A stretch of DNA of 64,000 nucleotides, from positions 248,001 to 312,000 of the forward strand of contig JABWDB010000035.1 in the NCBI GenBank assembly GCA_019614645.1, written 5' to 3'. The translations under genes were made by a program, and so were the position numbers. The notes under the pieces are model-generated. The model did not search any database, was not told where the DNA came from, and saw only the letters and a program-made list of their open reading frames with translations. The DNA is from Stratiolaelaps scimitus (taxonomy: Eukaryota > Arthropoda > Arachnida > Mesostigmata > Laelapidae). This document shows, in pieces, positions 26,501 through 38,540 of the stretch. Each line of letters begins with the position of its first letter. Position 1 is the stretch's first letter.

Positions 26501-29500
26501 ATTGCAACAATTTACGTTTTGCTCGCTTCACAGCTCGTGTGTGTGTGTGTATATCGATTGCAATCATCTTGCTGCCATGTACTTTTGATCATGTATGTGT
26601 TTTCACAGTACACGCTATTTGGGATACCTTCAGTCTTATGTTGACATCATTGTGAGTCTTCCACAGCCAGAGCACCCCGTTCCCAGGCTTGTTCAGTTCC
26701 GACTCTGTAAGATTTGATTTCATTAGTCGCTTGAGCGCTGTGGTAGACTAAGTATACCGTGTGAGACGAATTGGGTGTTGGCTGCAAACGCTCACATGCA
26801 ACAGGTCTACCGAAACAGAGCCGTGAGGGAGAGATAATACTTTAAGAATAACAATAACCATGTGCTACGAAATATCAGTGCCATGTCAAGCCATATGCAG
26901 CCGTCTCCGTTTCCGACAGGTGTGCTGGGTGTAGATGCTACACTCATCATTCGACCTCGATGTTATGTTATTCCTCACAATCACAGATCATCATTGACCA
27001 TTTGTATGTTTATTTACTATATATAGGCCACCTATGCCACCTGGGTGAGGCAGTCTCATAGCTTTATGTTCGCTACATCGCGCTTCTGGGTGTCCGTGGC
27101 AGCGATCATTACAGGAATCGATCGCTATTGGCCGAAGGACGTCAGACGCCGACTGTTCGGAGGCAAGCCTGAGACGCTCCGAGCCTGCAGCCAGCATTTG
27201 AGTTACCCGTCCATTCGTACATGAACATAGAACATTAGTTAACGATAAATTGCTATGGTGATTACGAGGTTTGCCAGAAGGGGGTGTTGGCGGAGGGGTA
27301 ACCGAAACTCACGACTTAGTGTCGTAATTGCTAACCGAGGTCTGCCGCAGCTTTACTGAAATGACCGACGCAATTTTTACAGGTGAAAAAGTTGAGCACG
27401 TAGTCGCGGACAACGCGGATGGCTTTATAAGGATTGAGATCGTCCCCTTGTAAATATCTCCTGTAACAGCCCACCGTCATGAGATGGAACATTATCCAAA
27501 GGCTGCATGGGTAGCCACGCTTGTTGGGCTCACTACCTGAAAATAATTACAAATGAAATGACACCCAGACAGAGTGATCGAATTGTATTACTCTACTCCA
27601 TTGCTTATATTAATGCCACAATCAACAGATAATATAATAATATCAGCCCAACGTTGGGTAATCCCGCTTCAGGTGTCGAAATGATTCCAGTACCCGATCA
27701 GAGGGTTCCGTCCGAGAACGATGCCACCTGTGCTCGAACGAGGAATCCTAACTGATCATGAACTAATTTTAAGGCCCATTTTACTTATTGAGTCCTTTTC
27801 GCGAGATGTTCTAACCATGTATTAAGCGGGGGAGAAATTGTCTTACAGTTGGGGACAAAGTGGGTTGACGATTAGGAACAATAGGTTTACAATTTAAAGG
27901 ACGGACGCTCTGCCTAAACGTTAGCCTTTTCCTAAAAAGTAGGCACTGTTTGTGTGCCATTACGCTCTATATTATGGAATCGACAAGCAGCTTCCCTTAC
28001 AAGGCAGGGCTACGACTAATAGATAAGTATGTTAACAGGATCAGTTCATTGATTTTACACCGAAATATATTAAGGGAGCATACCCTTGCAACCGAGGTAG
28101 TTGACCTCACGGAAAGAAAAACCCTTGGTAGCGTTCTCCAGAATCCACTGAAATTTTGCCGCCGTCAGTGGTGCTTGACTTCGGATAAGTAAATCGGTCA
28201 CACGTCTCAGGTATGAGTTAATTTGATCTGGCAGCGGGACGTACAAAGCGACTGCCTGAAACAGGACATTTCTGCACTATCTGTACGCGCAACAGGTCTC
28301 CCTTTGCAGTTTAGCCTTGTCTTTCCCATGAAAACTACTTAACCTCGGTGGTTTTATGGTTGGCGATATTTGTTTGGGCTGTTTGTAGTAATTCGCGGTG
28401 AGTTCGGCAAGAGTCATTCGAATGCCACAATTTAAAGTCTTCAAAATGTTAACCAAGTACTATATTCGCTGGTAGCTTCGTCTTACACTCGTGGTTTTTG
28501 TGGGTGATTTCGGGTCGAATGCATTATGTACACGAGTCACTTAGCTAACAGTGACTTCCAAGGGTCGGGCCTCATTTACAAACCCACTAATGCCGGGCTC
28601 CCCCCAGCCCGTGAGCTAGGAAAATTTTCAGGCATTAATTGCTTCGATAAAACGTCTAATACAACACGTTCTAGAGGTCTTGACACACGCTATATGGTTT
28701 CTTTAACGTCTTCAATGCCCTGTGTGATCTACCCTCAATTCGGGCTACTCAAACAACGTTAGAAGATGTTTTCAATATTTCCTGCAGGTAGTGTCGTGTC
28801 TACTAGGTATTATGTCAAGAAAAAGAAACTGCATAACATCAGTGTCAACAAAGGTCATTAACCTATACCCCTATAAAGGTTCTGAGGACATCAAGTTGTG
28901 TTGAGTTGAATTCGTCAACAAGGGTCAGCTCGCTCTGCAGCATGTATCGAAGTCCAGTCTCAACGTCGTCCACGTACACCTACAGTGTCGGAAACGCGCA
29001 GAAAACCTTATCATTCATATTTTTTTTGCTAAAAGTCTAAGAATCAATCAACCCTGAAATACGGCAAGGAATGCAATGGACATAACCACATACACCTATT
29101 GCATAAGAAAAAAAAATTGCTTGATATATATATATATATATATACACATCAATTTTAATGGTATAAGATACCTTGTGTGGATCAGCCATGATTGATATCA
29201 CGGACGTTTTGCTGGGTTGTGTGGGCACCGCAGGCACAGGTTGGAGGTTTGGCATCTGTGGACGGATACCAATCTCTTGTAACTGCTCCTGAAATAGACG
29301 GCGAGCTTCCGTAGCATTTCTGGTCGTCCTGGAAGCACACACAGAGGTCTTTGATATTTAGCTAAATGCAGGCATATGGTTCCTATAAATAAGAAGAGGG
29401 GAAATATATAAGAAAAGAAAAGATACGTAAATATATATTTTTCTTTTCTTATAATTGACGCTCAACTGCCTGCCTTGGCAGACCTCGGCAGCACTGTGTG

Positions 29501-32500
29501 GGCATATGGATTTACCCTCTACGAACACAAGCAAATACTGCTTCGAGTTAATAACCCAACTGAAAATTGATAGCTTTTCAGCAAGCTTTTTTTGCCAGCT
29601 TGATAATCATCAAGCAATCGATGCTTCATCCTCAGATGCTCTGGAGGTACGTCTTCATATCGGCGAACTATTGTTGAAGATCGTAAGCCCCCTTCATATT
29701 TCACACAAATGAGCTTCGAATGTCGCGGAGGAGCCTTATGCTGTGACTCTGCTATGAGGGCAAGTTGAGCATACGATAGTTCACCGATTTGAAAAGGCTT
29801 ACTCGGCACAGATATTTTCTACTGATATGATGCGAATGGTTACAACGATTGCGGTTATTTTCGTGATCCAACGTCACAAATAGATAGTACAATAATAATA
29901 ATAATAATAATAATTATTATTATATGGTTGGAGACCAGGATGATTCTGTGTTTCTGGTGCTGTTACGATAGCAGCAGGCGATGGGGAGGGGGACAGGGCA
30001 CCGAACGCGAAACGTTGATTGTACTTACACAAGTATCCGTTGCTCCTGGGTTCGCTCGAGAAAGATGAGTGAGGTGGCCCCAACGTGGCTGAGTTCTGCT
30101 GGTGTTTGTCCAACGAGGAAGCGAACGCCCCTTACCTAAGTACAACGAGGTGGGCGAATATATTTCTATTCGAATTTCTCCACAAAAACTACGGGTTGGT
30201 TATAAACAGCCGATTAGTGACCCTTTATGAAAGGTGGTGATTCCTCCCTTGATGAATCAAGCTAACTGACATGACGGTCGTCAAAGGATTCAACTGCTAT
30301 ACGGAAGACGGTCGTGGTGGACCAAGGTGGGAGGTACATATAGCGATGGAACAGCAGTTACACAGTGCTGTAAGTTCTCGAACGGGTGAGTGCGAATGAT
30401 AATTGTAGACACGGCCACTAGATTGAGCAGGATAATCAGAAAGCAATACCTAAATAAGTGACGTGGGCGGCTCAGGAACAAGGATGAATCACGACAATGT
30501 CAGTGGATGTTAACTTATTTCGTTGTGTCTTTACAGCTAAGGTAATGTCGCGTTGGACTATATAATTTCTTTGAAAATGAGCGCAATTTTACAGAGAAAG
30601 AAAAGACGACCAAACAGGCGTATATTTATACATATGCATTCATTGTATTTACCGTTCTTTTTCGAATAGCCTATAAGCGTATTGAATAAATTTCAGTATA
30701 GTACAAATACATCGTACTATAGTGAATGGAGAGAGATAATATGACAAACATTTCCATATGTGCCTTATGGGATTATCAAATTATAAACTTATCGCTAATT
30801 CATTTTCTGTATGAACGAATAACGGGCTAAATAATGTAGGAGACACTTCGTGAAGAATCAAACAAAATCTGTTCACTGAGCTACTCACATTAGGGATTCC
30901 ACTTAAATCGAGTATCAGCTCCATGCCTACATATGACGAATTCTCCTCGACGACGGCAAGTATCTTTTCGACGCTGGACGGCATGGAAAGCCATAGATCA
31001 CTTACACGTTGCACGCTATAAATGACAAATGATTGTGCTCCCATGATAGATCAGCTTATTGGTTTTGAAAGGAATCGGTGCAATTGACGCAAAATCCGAT
31101 ACATTGACACTATTCCTATTAAGCAAGCAGGAATCTACACACGTCTCCGCAAAACTAGATGGCTGGTGGATTAATTAGGTCACTTTGGATATGATCCGGA
31201 GTAAAGGAGACAAATTAAAAAATTGGTAAACCCCCAAAATGAACCCCAGAATAAAAGGGAAGTCATTGTCGGACGGACGGACATCACCAGCGGGAACAAA
31301 GTATATAGATTTAGATACAACAGGTCTCATTGGATCGTCATTATTTAAGAAGGACTGACCTGTTGCCATTGCGTGGAATTATTATTATTATTATGATAAA
31401 AGGAATATTTATACGTCTTCACTGTTTATAATGTATGTATTTATTGCGGAGTACACTTCCGCAATAAGGGTGGTTTAGCTAAATATCATTGGGATGAAAG
31501 CATATACATCCCACAGAGCTAAGTATTATATATCTAGAAGATCTATCAATGGTAGCAAAATTGTTAGTTGTCGTCAAGTTGAACAAAGATGGTTATCTCA
31601 ATCACCGGTAGTCGTCAAATACAAGACAATATGTCATGGGTATCCCCCTCACACGAAATAATCTTTTTTTCATGGGGGATTTCGGGAACGCGTAATGATC
31701 ATGGGCGTGATTGAACAGCCTCTTGCCACCAAGTGTGAGACTCAAACTCACTAAAACCCGTCCCCCCCCCACCCCTCGTTGATTTGGAACGACGCAAGCA
31801 GTCCTTCAAACACACGAAATAATCTGGCCCCTCGCTGTCGATTCAGCCTTGTTGTTAGTTATTGTTGTTGGCCATAGCGGCGCTGGCGGTCAGATTATTT
31901 CAAACTTATATATAATAGGCGTAGTGTGGTGGGGTATTATCAGCATTTTCACAACAGTACCTGGTCGGGTTTAGATCGGGAAGCCTACTGGAAGGCACAC
32001 CGACGATGATATGTTTCTCTATGAAGCGTATGATTTCGGCGCGTAACTCGGCGCCAGTCAACGTGTCGATTGTGGTACCCTCCTGATTTTTGGGCTCGCG
32101 TCCTGCTTTCCAGAATAACTATGGGCCATAACATACGGTATAATAAGTAAGGGTATTAATTTCTTCAATCAATTAGTTCGCATCGATTGCCGCCGGTCAA
32201 ATTTCTATCGAACTTTGCAACGTGTTAAGTGTCAATGTGATATCATAATTGAAGGGTAATCGATATTTGGGCGAGTCTGTCTTGAATGAAGGTAGCCAAA
32301 CCCACTTCGCGCTTGTATGGATATGGACAATATAAAATGCTGAAAAGGATCGTGACGAAAAGTTGCCAGTCGCCATTCCCTAGACAAAAGTGTATCGCAT
32401 TTATTTTCTGGACGCGTCAATATTCCTTAGATCAAGAAGCGTCACTAGATGGCGTACGTAGAAAAAATAGTTCAGGGTGCAGAATCCAGGAATATATATT

Positions 32501-34070
32501 TTGTGCCTTCAGTGGCCCCTCTTCAGACAAGTTCAGCCAATCCCCGATTCCACACACACACAGACACACGAGGGAGCAGGCTCTAAGTTGGTGTTCAGTG
32601 CTAATTATCCGGGCGGTTGATTGACCAATATTTTTTTTATCCATAGGTTCTTTTTCAGAGATTCAGATTGTGCTCAAAATACAATAGATGGCGTTCGAAC
32701 GTATAACGTTAACCTAATAGACAATTGTAATAAATATCAGTTAGAGGTAGAGAAGCAGATGTTCATACGATTGTCGCGCGACTCACGGCAAGTCTCACGT
32801 AAGAGTTCAGCACGCTAAGCGCAGCATAATAAGATAACGGTATACACCTCCAGTGTTGGATAAGCGTTAACTCCATACTCCGAGCACGTTTCTGCGTTGT
32901 CGTAGCAATCAATCGCACCTATGTGAAGGACCGGCCACCATCCTAGGAGATCCTCATGGAAGGAAGAACATAGAAATATATTCATCATCAAGTGGTTCTA
33001 CTTATTTTTCTTAAAACGAAAAGGGACATTGAACTGATACCATCGTACCACTCCGCAGTCTTATTTCGTGTTTCGCTTAGAAATAATACATAGTTTCCCG
33101 GGCACAAACTATGTGTAGAGAAGCTTACGAGGCCTAATTAATTCTGTCCGAGGCTACTCTTTCTAATTAACAGGTTAGGTCATTGGGTCCACTTCGGTAC
33201 AATACAACACCATCTCGTCATTCAAAAGGGTCGGTTCTTTCACGGGGATTGAACCTGCGACCTTCGGCTTCTTAACGCCAGAGACTCAGCTGATTAAGCG
33301 ACCGCGCGGACAACGAAATACTTGCCGTAGTGACCAGAATTACATAATTATTCCTGGTAATTATCCAATGGCAAGCCAAGTAATTTGGTCTTGCGTTATA
33401 TCTGTTGACAGATTTATGCGTTTTTCCTCAAAACATTTTCTACATCGACATTTTTTTTCCGTGAACATCACTTCATCAGTGCAGGACATTTTGTCCAAGT
33501 TTCAAAGTGTTCGACATATTTGTGAATTACTCGTTGCAATGGCTCACACCTGCAAGCGACGATGCATCGAGAGCTACTACTGCAGCATTTCAACATGTAG
33601 CTTTGCCAGTTTGGCCACAGTTTGGCCCTACATGTGCTACAGGGGCATTGTCCCCGATACAATAGAGTACCTTGTCACCTCCGTATATCAGCACGATATG
33701 TCAAGCAATGAGGCGAGTTCTTCAAACTATAATAAATCAGACATTTGAACAGAATCGATCAAACGTTTAATGCTAGCCAGGCCGACAAACCTTGTATGTC
33801 CTCGGCGAACTTGATTAGTTTTGGCACGTATTTCTGACAGTGCGAGCACCAGTGCACGTAGAATAGGACCATGTCGAGATCGTTAGCTTCGTGCAACATC
33901 TCAGTGAGGTCACTATTTCCTTGTAGCATGCGGACATAACGCTGGGACGCGAGCACGTTCCCGGCGAGGCCTGCCGTCGTGCGCTGCTCCGACGAGGTGG
34001 TCGACTCGGCGGAACGCAGGAAGACGACAATTGCGAGTTGGATCGTCGCGATGCATGGCCATCCCATCAC
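23546..34070 (-). CDS. QSOX: Quiescin sulfhydryl oxidase, paralogue A, 13 exons
   Basis: Exons: 34070-33791, 32942-32848, 32118-31961, 31015-30889, 30135-30029, 29328-29172, 28979-28869, 28255-28084, 27536-27336, 26704-26628, 26232-26138, 24276-24188, 23649-23546. The sum is 1773 nt, 590 aa. QSOX uses FAD and O2 to form disulfides in secreted proteins. The start gives a signal peptide. A thioredoxin domain follows with active site WCSHC (Cys75/Cys78; CGHC is usual in the family) and the later AIDC and YPTLE blocks. A second thioredoxin-like region lacks CxxC. The ERV/ALR domain has PCSLWIMFHLMTVG, redox pair FTCKNC (Cys455/Cys458), the block VLWLWKTHNDVN and the distal pair CTDC (Cys515/Cys518). 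A single helix (about 532-551) anchors it in the membrane. The short cytosolic tail has its own exon, unlike the neighbouring copy. The eleven boundaries between exons 1 and 12 match the second gene in phase, showing tandem duplication. Confidence 0.88.
25100..25330 (+). pseudogene. Possible decayed mariner transposase fragment
   Basis: A short open frame carries VPQELTPIQMTTRV, resembling the mariner WVPHELT block that follows the DNA-binding domain, with no intact frame on either side. It lies in an intron of the - strand QSOX gene. The match is short, so this stays tentative. Confidence 0.3.
26349..26432 (-). repeat. tRNA-derived SINE head or tRNA-like relic
   Basis: On the - strand there is an A-box-like GATGGCTTAGGGG and a perfect B box GGTTCGAATCC with spacing close to a tRNA. 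The arms do not pair as a full cloverleaf, and the unit sits in a QSOX intron, so a SINE head or tRNA pseudogene is more likely than a working tRNA. Confidence 0.45.
29889..29922. repeat. (AAT)n/(ATT)n microsatellite
   Basis: AAT repeats that turn into ATT repeats, forming a small palindrome, in a QSOX intron. Confidence 0.85.
33236..33318 (-). repeat. tRNA-derived SINE head
   Basis: On the - strand, an A-box-like segment in GGTCGCTTAATCAGCTGAG and a B box GGTTCAATCCCC lie about 40 bases apart. No cloverleaf is complete. It lies between exons 1 and 2 of the first QSOX gene. Confidence 0.5.
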
Positions 34071-35949
34071 CTACGGATTCTGTGCACGTGGCTAAGCCAC
34101 AACAATTTCGGATGTGTCCCAGATGAGGTGTTGTATTGAGGTGAGGAACTACTGAGCAGAGGCGTATCCCTCGCTGTATCTGAAATGCACCAGAGGACAA
34201 TCGCCCTTCATGATCATCAGTACTGGACAATAACCATTGAGCAAACAAAGGGTACGGCGGCGACCGGCCGTCAGAGGGAATTATCGTTGATGTCAGCTGA
34301 AGCCGAGAGAATAAGGGAACATGCTTGTGGCCTTCTAAGCTGCACTGACCATAGTGTAAAATTACTGTTGGCCAGTCCTGTATGCGTGTCCATCCCATTT
34401 TCGTATTTAGGTTAGAGCAGTACAATTGTCTGAATAAAAACTGGTAGCGGACGGTTTTACATAGAAACAGGTGTAACGCGTTGCTATGTCATCCATCAAT
34501 TTGTTTCTCGCTTATATTGATCTCTAATTATCTCGGGCTAATTGAATGATCCTACATCCCAATGAAGTATGAGTAAGCTGGCTCCTAGATTTAACCCCAT
34601 TACGCATTTCTGATATGCAGGCTAATAATAATAATGCCATTACGTATACGAGAGCTATCTCATGCTTGCCACCGACGATGACAACAGACAAACATCTCTT
34701 TAAACAACTGTCGATTAGCCTGTCTGTGAAAACTCCCATATCCCTTCCATATTTGTTTAGGATGAAGTCCTGTACGACCAAAGCGCGCAAACTTTGTAAG
34801 CTTGTTGGACATATCTTTATTGGAATATGCGGTAACAACCGCCAACAGCCATCAAGCTGTTATTGTTTCATAAGACGGGGTTGAGGGGCCGCCCTAAATC
34901 GGTAAGAATTAATGAACTCACTGTCCCCCCCTTGCGGCCCATATGCTTAATTGGACGGCTTAATGAAGCACTGACGTAGATGACACCAGGTCGATCTGTG
35001 GCGGCAAACTAGTGCACAACACACCCAGTGCAAATGAGCGTTCGACAAATTTGTCCTCAAGTCAGCTATTAAGCCGTCGTTACGAACCTGTCTCATAGTC
35101 GGGCCATTGTAGACAGGCAATGAAAATGAAAGACATATAGACGACAAATTATTGATTATACAATTGCAAAACCAGTGTAAGCGCTTTCGCATCCTCCAGC
35201 AGTAGGTTTAAGGTTATCACCATCGTTGTGCCTTTGACGGTTAACCGATCAGTTTAGGCAGTACCGCCGAACAGGTTTTTTCTCGCTTTTTTCTCACCAG
35301 CCATAACACGATTCCTCTAGTGGTCTGGTATATGCGGTCGTCATCCGACTGTGTGACCTACCTTTGGATCTACGGAAACCTCCCTAAATTGCAGGAGCCG
35401 CTATATCATTTCTAAAGCATCGTTATTGCGTCGAGGTTGTTAAAAGAGCGAAAATATTGTGACGATCAGATGAGGTGCTCGCGTATGATATTCTCACCGA
35501 AACCGTCTCAACAACGCTGTTGAGGTTCCTCGATATCTCGCAGCGACGTAGTGTGGCGATAAGTGTCACCTGTTGAAAGTGACTTCCGAAGTATTGGGTC
35601 GCTAATGACCAGCAGCGCGAGCTGCGACAGTTGCTGAATGGGCAATTCTCACTGTGGCCGTGTGTGAAATCGTCCCGAACAGTTTGGTAGCAGAGATCTT
35701 TTCCAAGCTTTCGAGGAGACGTCAAGCATGGCGTAAGTAGACTATTCGGTTCTTTACAGTAGATTTTCGTCTTCGGGGATCTCGTGGAGTTGTCGCAGTT
35801 AGCGGTAGAGTGGCCGCTTACAACGGTAGGGGCTCGTAAGCGTTTAACGGCAGAAAGTCAAAAAACATTGTTCACAACATTCGTGGTCGGTCGTTCGAGT
35901 TGAGCATCCGTATCCACGATCTACACACCCAAGCTATAAATTTTCCGAG

Positions 35950-36121
35950 CTGACTACTCACAGCCAACATTTAACGTACACCTGCTTTCGGCATTGCTTC
36001 ATAAGGCGGATAAATTACCCTTTAAATGCAAATGTGCAACGGTGGGGATCGAACCCGTGCACCTATGTAGGTCTCCTACGATTGCCAGGCAAGCCACCAA
36101 AGGACTCAACCATTGGCTACA
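35950..36121 (-). repeat. SINE-like repeat, family II, most complete copy
   Basis: The 3' block (CAGCCAACATTTAACG... GCTTTCGGCATTGC, as read on +) is joined to a tRNA-like head whose B box is seen on + as GGGATCGAACCCG. This copy links the tRNA-like head also seen alone at 57893-57945 with the family II body seen at 16547 and 58358. Confidence 0.6.
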
Positions 36122-36625
36122 CACAAATCGAAACTATACCGTTCACGCACAAGTGCACACTACCGTATAAGTATCGTAATGGAAAAACGCACTTCAACAA
36201 TGAATAATGACCAGCTGCCAACCGAATTCGTTTGTACAGAAAATACTATTCATTATTTATTATCACCACCTTGACGTCGTCGATTACGCAACACATTAAT
36301 CGAACAGAACGCATTGTTCTCGCCCTAATGAGCTGCCACCATTTGATGACTATATATTCCATGTATATTGTATTGTACAAAAAATAATTCTCGCACCTGT
36401 GAGCCGTGTATAGCCGTACACGTTCCCTGCATATACACGTTTGCATTTAAGGTAAACAACATTGAGGTAAAGCGAACTTGTTATAATTCGGCTCATATTC
36501 GCTCGTATCGGTAATATATATATGTATGTCCGGTCGGACAAGGTCAGGCAGTCTTCGCTCCGTTGATCTTGAGTTGGCCTTTTCTATGAAAGACTCGAGC
36601 CTGATCATTCAATATTCGATAATTC

Positions 36626-36652
36626 ATATATATATATATATATATATAATAT

Positions 36653-36691
<39 letters not shown>

Positions 36692-36717
36692 GATAATTCA
36701 TATATATATATATATAT
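36626..36717. repeat. Compound (TA)n array with a repeated spacer
   Basis: Three TA runs separated by ATTCGATA-type spacers, with TTCGATAATTCATATA repeated before and after. Replication slippage of a longer unit is the likely cause. Confidence 0.8.
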
Positions 36718-37913
36718 TACGTACAATTTGCTGTCGCGTTCAGTACCTACAACACAATCTTGTAGCTTTCATGTATTATATCTGAGAATCTGTGCCCATT
36801 CAGAGTCTGCTTGTAAGCGTATCTCTCCATCGCTCGTAGGTCTGTAATGGCGGTCACTAACGCGGGCGCATGCTTAACCACGTGGGCAAAAACGCAAAAC
36901 GCAAATACAAAAAAAAACTGAGACTCTGGAAAACGAGAACAAAACAAATCTCAATCGGATTTGTTCCCCTCTTCGATCGGCCCCCGAGTTGTTTTGCTCT
37001 GCTCAACAACCTATCCACAACCAAGCGTTTTCGTTGTCACAACATAATCGAATATCGGCCTTCACCTGAATGGTTTCTGCCCCTCAAACAACTCCCAATT
37101 ACTATTCGGGTGGGGCACCTATTCATATCTGTTCAACAGCAGGTAGAGGGCCATTTACCGTATATGGGGACACGTATATTTGAAGGGGATGGAGGACTTG
37201 AGGACATTGTTAGTGCGGAATAAAGTGCGCGGTAAGCGAGTGTCTGTAAATGATATCGGGGGTGTGCACACTCTCCATAGGACACACAATGGCAATAGGA
37301 ATTGCTGGGGAGCTCTTATTCCCGGTTAAAATTTGGCAACTTCGCTAAATTTCCTCTAGTTAGTAAGTTCGTTCCGTTTTCATAACAACATGGTGATGCC
37401 ATGAATGTATTTCTGGCGTCCTGCTTCGAGATTTCCACAAGGATTTTGATACATCAAAGATATCCATGAATAGGTTCCGTCACAGGCTCGCATCGGTTCA
37501 TTCGACATTCGTTTTAGTGTTGTTGGTAGAATCAAAAAAATGTGCGCTCTTTCCCATACATGGAGAGTCTGTGGATTCACACCTTGAACCGAAATAACAA
37601 TTGTTCTTAGTCCAAGTGAGTCTGCAAGCGAGTATCGAGCTCCCAAATCTCGTGTAATTCGGCTGTCATATTTAGGCTTGCTGTTGCTTTGTTCCGTGGT
37701 GCTACAGTGGTTACTTATTCGAGCTTGGCACACGCAGCGAACAGATGCACTGAACACCCCCAGAGATATCTACGCTCCAAAGGAAACACCAACAACAGAA
37801 ACATACGGTGACGGAATCCGAACTCATGATCTACTTTTTCAATTTGCCAATTTAAATTGTTTTCAATTACAACGTTCATTATTTACTGTATTCCTTCGAA
37901 TGTGAAATTACTT

Positions 37914-37920
37914 ATATATA

Positions 37921-37962
<42 letters not shown>
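37914..37962. repeat. (TA)n microsatellite between inverted flanks
   Basis: The TA run is flanked by TTCGAATGTGAAA on the left and its reverse complement TTTCACATTCGAA on the right, so the whole 37895-37981 interval can fold into one long hairpin. Confidence 0.8.
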
Positions 37963-37967
<5 letters not shown>

Positions 37968-38540
37968 TTTTCACATTCGAAGGTATACATTAAATAATTA
38001 TATATATATAATATTATATATATAACATATATATATATATAGTGAGTGTATAATTCTAGTAATCTTTTAATATACTTCCTCCACACAGCCATTTCTCTCC
38101 GCCGGCCACAATCACATAGTTACCAGAACAGAGACATATAAGAAACGGAACAAAGCCTATCCAAAGCGAAATATGGCGAAAAATCTACTTTTTGCATCTC
38201 GTCGAAGAACACCTTCCCACTTCCATTGTCCAGATGATGCGCGCGTTAACAGTGACACGACGATTTCGTCCTCTGGAGATGCACGATGTTGGTGTTAATT
38301 TTGAATGACCCGCCTCCACAGCACTAGTTGCCATGGTGTGCAAACGTTCCTGCCTACGTGCGAGAACGTTGTATCTGCTTCCGTGTGATTTCGATGCCGT
38401 TCATACGCTATACGTGACGTCATGAACGAATACTGGCATTGCCGATACTTGACTGATTGAAATCCGCCCAGCGAGAACTCTGCGCCGCATGTAGCGTTTC
38501 GTCTGTTGTTGATGCGGCCGCTAGCGCGCGAAGCGACGAT

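Larger units (their letters stand above)
34071..38540. other. Intergenic region between the two QSOX genes
   Basis: No coding block is recognised on either strand. It contains a tRNA-type SINE (35950-36121), (TA)n arrays (36626-36717, 37914-37962, 37999-38040) and low-complexity AT. The part just above 34070 should include the promoter of QSOX paralogue A; the part just below 38541 should include the 3' UTR of paralogue B. Confidence 0.5.

Noticed and set aside
30290..30481. Candidate QSOX A exon on the - strand
   Set aside because: It breaks the phase on both sides. The segment 30135-30029 fits the phase and aligns with paralogue B exon 5, so the former is intronic.
33368..33748. 126-codon open frame on the + strand
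   Set aside because: It is antisense to the intron next to QSOX A exon 1, is Cys/Ser-rich without a recognisable domain, and no splice partners were found.
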